Below, piece by piece: positions 5,649-6,657 of a stretch of DNA of 6,657 bases. The notes under the pieces were generated by a model that was not told the origin of the DNA, made no database searches, and saw only the letters and a list, made by a program, of their open reading frames with translations. Positions within the stretch are counted from its first letter, which is position 1. Each line of letters starts with the position of its first letter. Both the position numbers and the translations under genes were made by a program. This DNA comes from Chloroflexota bacterium (GTDB lineage Bacteria; Chloroflexota; Dormibacteria; CF-121): positions 1 to 6,657 of the forward strand of contig VBEQ01000077.1 of the NCBI GenBank assembly GCA_005881235.1. Reading direction: 5' to 3'.

Positions 5649-6657
5649 GTGTCCAGGCCTTTAGCACGGCTTCAACCGGCCGTCATCATCCTCATCGGGC
5701 TCTTGAGCGCCTGTTCGGCTCCGGCCTCGGGCACGACCTCGGCAACCGCGAGCCCGTCGCCGTCCGCATCGGGCACGCCCGCGCCGGCCTCGGGTTATCG
5801 CGTGCTCTTCACGGCCTCCACGGCCAGCGCAAGCGAGATCTTTCTCTATGACTCGGCTAGCAGCACGCCGCAGGAGCTCGTGTCCTCGAGCACCGCGGCG
5901 CTGGCCGAAGCTCGTTTCATCTCTCCGCAGAAAATTGCTTACGTCGACAATCCCAACGCGGGACCGGCCAAAATCATCAGCCTCGAGCTCGCCACACGCG
6001 CACCATCAACCGAGGTCACCGTCAACGGGTACATCCCGGCTTTTGCCTACAGCCACGATGGCTCGCTGCTCGCCTATCTGGTGCACGACACCTCGGGCTC
6101 GGGCAAGGCGTCGCTCCACGTGCGCCGCGGCGGACAGGAAACGACGCTGAGCCTCAACGCCATCCCCGGTCGCGGGATCGGCCGCGATGACGAGGTCCGG
6201 CTCGAGTTTGCTGCCGACGACAAGTACTTGCTCATGGTGGACACCTTCGTCGGCAATCAGGGCCAGGCACCGCAGACGGGCCAGTTCCTGGTCATCCGGA
6301 GCGCCGATAACACCGTCGCGTTCGTGCCGCCGTCAGGGATCAGCGCCAACGCGACGATGGCGACCTGGGCGCGGCACAAGGATCGGCTCTACTACCGCGA
6401 TGCGATCGGGGTGCGCACCTGGGATGCCGGCGTGGCTAGCGTCGGAACGCTGGCCACTGGGCTCCACTGGTATGACCCTGCGGCCGCGACCGATGACCGA
6501 TGGCTGGCCTTCACCCAGATCGACAGCAACTCCGTGCCGCACGTCCGGCTCTACGACCTGCAGCACAACCAGGTGGTCGCCACCGGGGCGGCGGCCCGCT
6601 CCCATCCCATCTTCGTCAGCGGCGACACCATCTGGTACCTCGAGGAACAAGCGTGTG
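5649..6657 (+). CDS. Lipoprotein with WD40/TolB-like beta-propeller repeats (5' part, runs off the window)
   Basis: The frame stays open to the window end and has no stop, so the gene is incomplete at its 3' side. At least 336 residues are visible. From the GTG at 5649, residues 1-22 are a lipoprotein signal peptide: SRPLAR, a hydrophobic core AVIILIG, and the lipobox LSAC with C22 as the lipidated cysteine. A Ser/Thr/Ala/Pro-rich linker to about residue 49 follows. The rest has the repeating pattern of beta-propeller blades, such as EIFLYD, IPAFAYSHDGSLLAYLV, LEFAADDKYLLMVD, DRLYYRD, DRWLAFTQID and VRLYDL. An extracytoplasmic, membrane-anchored protein with a binding or scaffold role is expected, but no ligand is indicated. 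TTG at 5643 (two residues longer) is the alternative start. Neither start has a Shine-Dalgarno sequence, and a TACAAT box lies just upstream. Confidence 0.85.
   Translation, partial: MSRPLARLQPAVIILIGLLSACSAPASGTTSATASPSPSASGTPAPASGYRVLFTASTASASEIFLYDSASSTPQELVSSSTAALAEARFISPQKIAYVDNPNAGPAKIISLELATRAPSTEVTVNGYIPAFAYSHDGSLLAYLVHDTSGSGKASLHVRRGGQETTLSLNAIPGRGIGRDDEVRLEFAADDKYLLMVDTFVGNQGQAPQTGQFLVIRSADNTVAFVPPSGISANATMATWARHKDRLYYRDAIGVRTWDAGVASVGTLATGLHWYDPAAATDDRWLAFTQIDSNSVPHVRLYDLQHNQVVATGAAARSHPIFVSGDTIWYLEEQAC

Noticed and set aside
5848..6150. 100-codon plus-strand frame inside the lipoprotein gene
   Set aside because: Its product is Arg/Ser-rich without motifs, whereas the overlapping frame gives a lipobox and beta-propeller repeats.
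6333..6650. Minus-strand frame near the right edge
   Set aside because: It is antisense to the continuing beta-propeller coding frame and has no recognisable domain.

Overview
The window is strongly GC-rich, gene-dense bacterial DNA with tight gene spacing. A type-2 PyrF, a SpoIID/LytB protein with its GWGHG block placed before the SpoIID core, a Ser/Thr/Pro-linkered lipoprotein and possible leaderless starts together suggest a Gram-positive-like lineage of the Chloroflexota/Dormibacterota/Actinomycetota kind. This placement is an inference from gene style and has low confidence. No rRNA, tRNA, CRISPR array, insertion sequence or phage gene was seen.

Bases 1-3131 form a compact plus-strand operon: pyrF (orotidine-5'-phosphate decarboxylase), then a two-domain protein joining a LigB/Memo-like extradiol-dioxygenase fold to an AMMECR1 domain, then a zinc histone-deacetylase-family amidohydrolase. 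The first two genes are 4 bases apart. The second and third share a GTGA overlap. An ATGA at the pyrF start suggests that the operon continues upstream of the window. PyrF makes UMP. The substrate of the fused protein is unknown, and its usual radical-SAM partner is not in the window.

Bases 3085-5146 are a second plus-strand unit. A good sigma-70-type promoter (TGGACA, 17 bases, TACAAT) lies inside the 3' end of the deacetylase gene. It serves a 50-residue lysine-rich protein with a strong Shine-Dalgarno sequence, followed at once by a secreted cell-wall protein: signal peptide, PcsB/EnvC-like coiled coil, GWGHG block, SpoIID core. As given, this last gene has two problems. No ATG, GTG or TTG precedes its signal peptide, and the reading frame shifts by one base near 4360. 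It is therefore a decayed gene, a sequence with errors, or a gene using unusual translation signals.

Bases 5163-5555 encode a VOC (glyoxalase-fold) protein on the minus strand, convergent with the cell-wall gene. From about 5649 to the window end runs the 5' part of a lipoprotein with a WD40/TolB-like beta-propeller, divergent from the VOC gene. Both divergent genes have a -10-like box only a few bases before the start codon.
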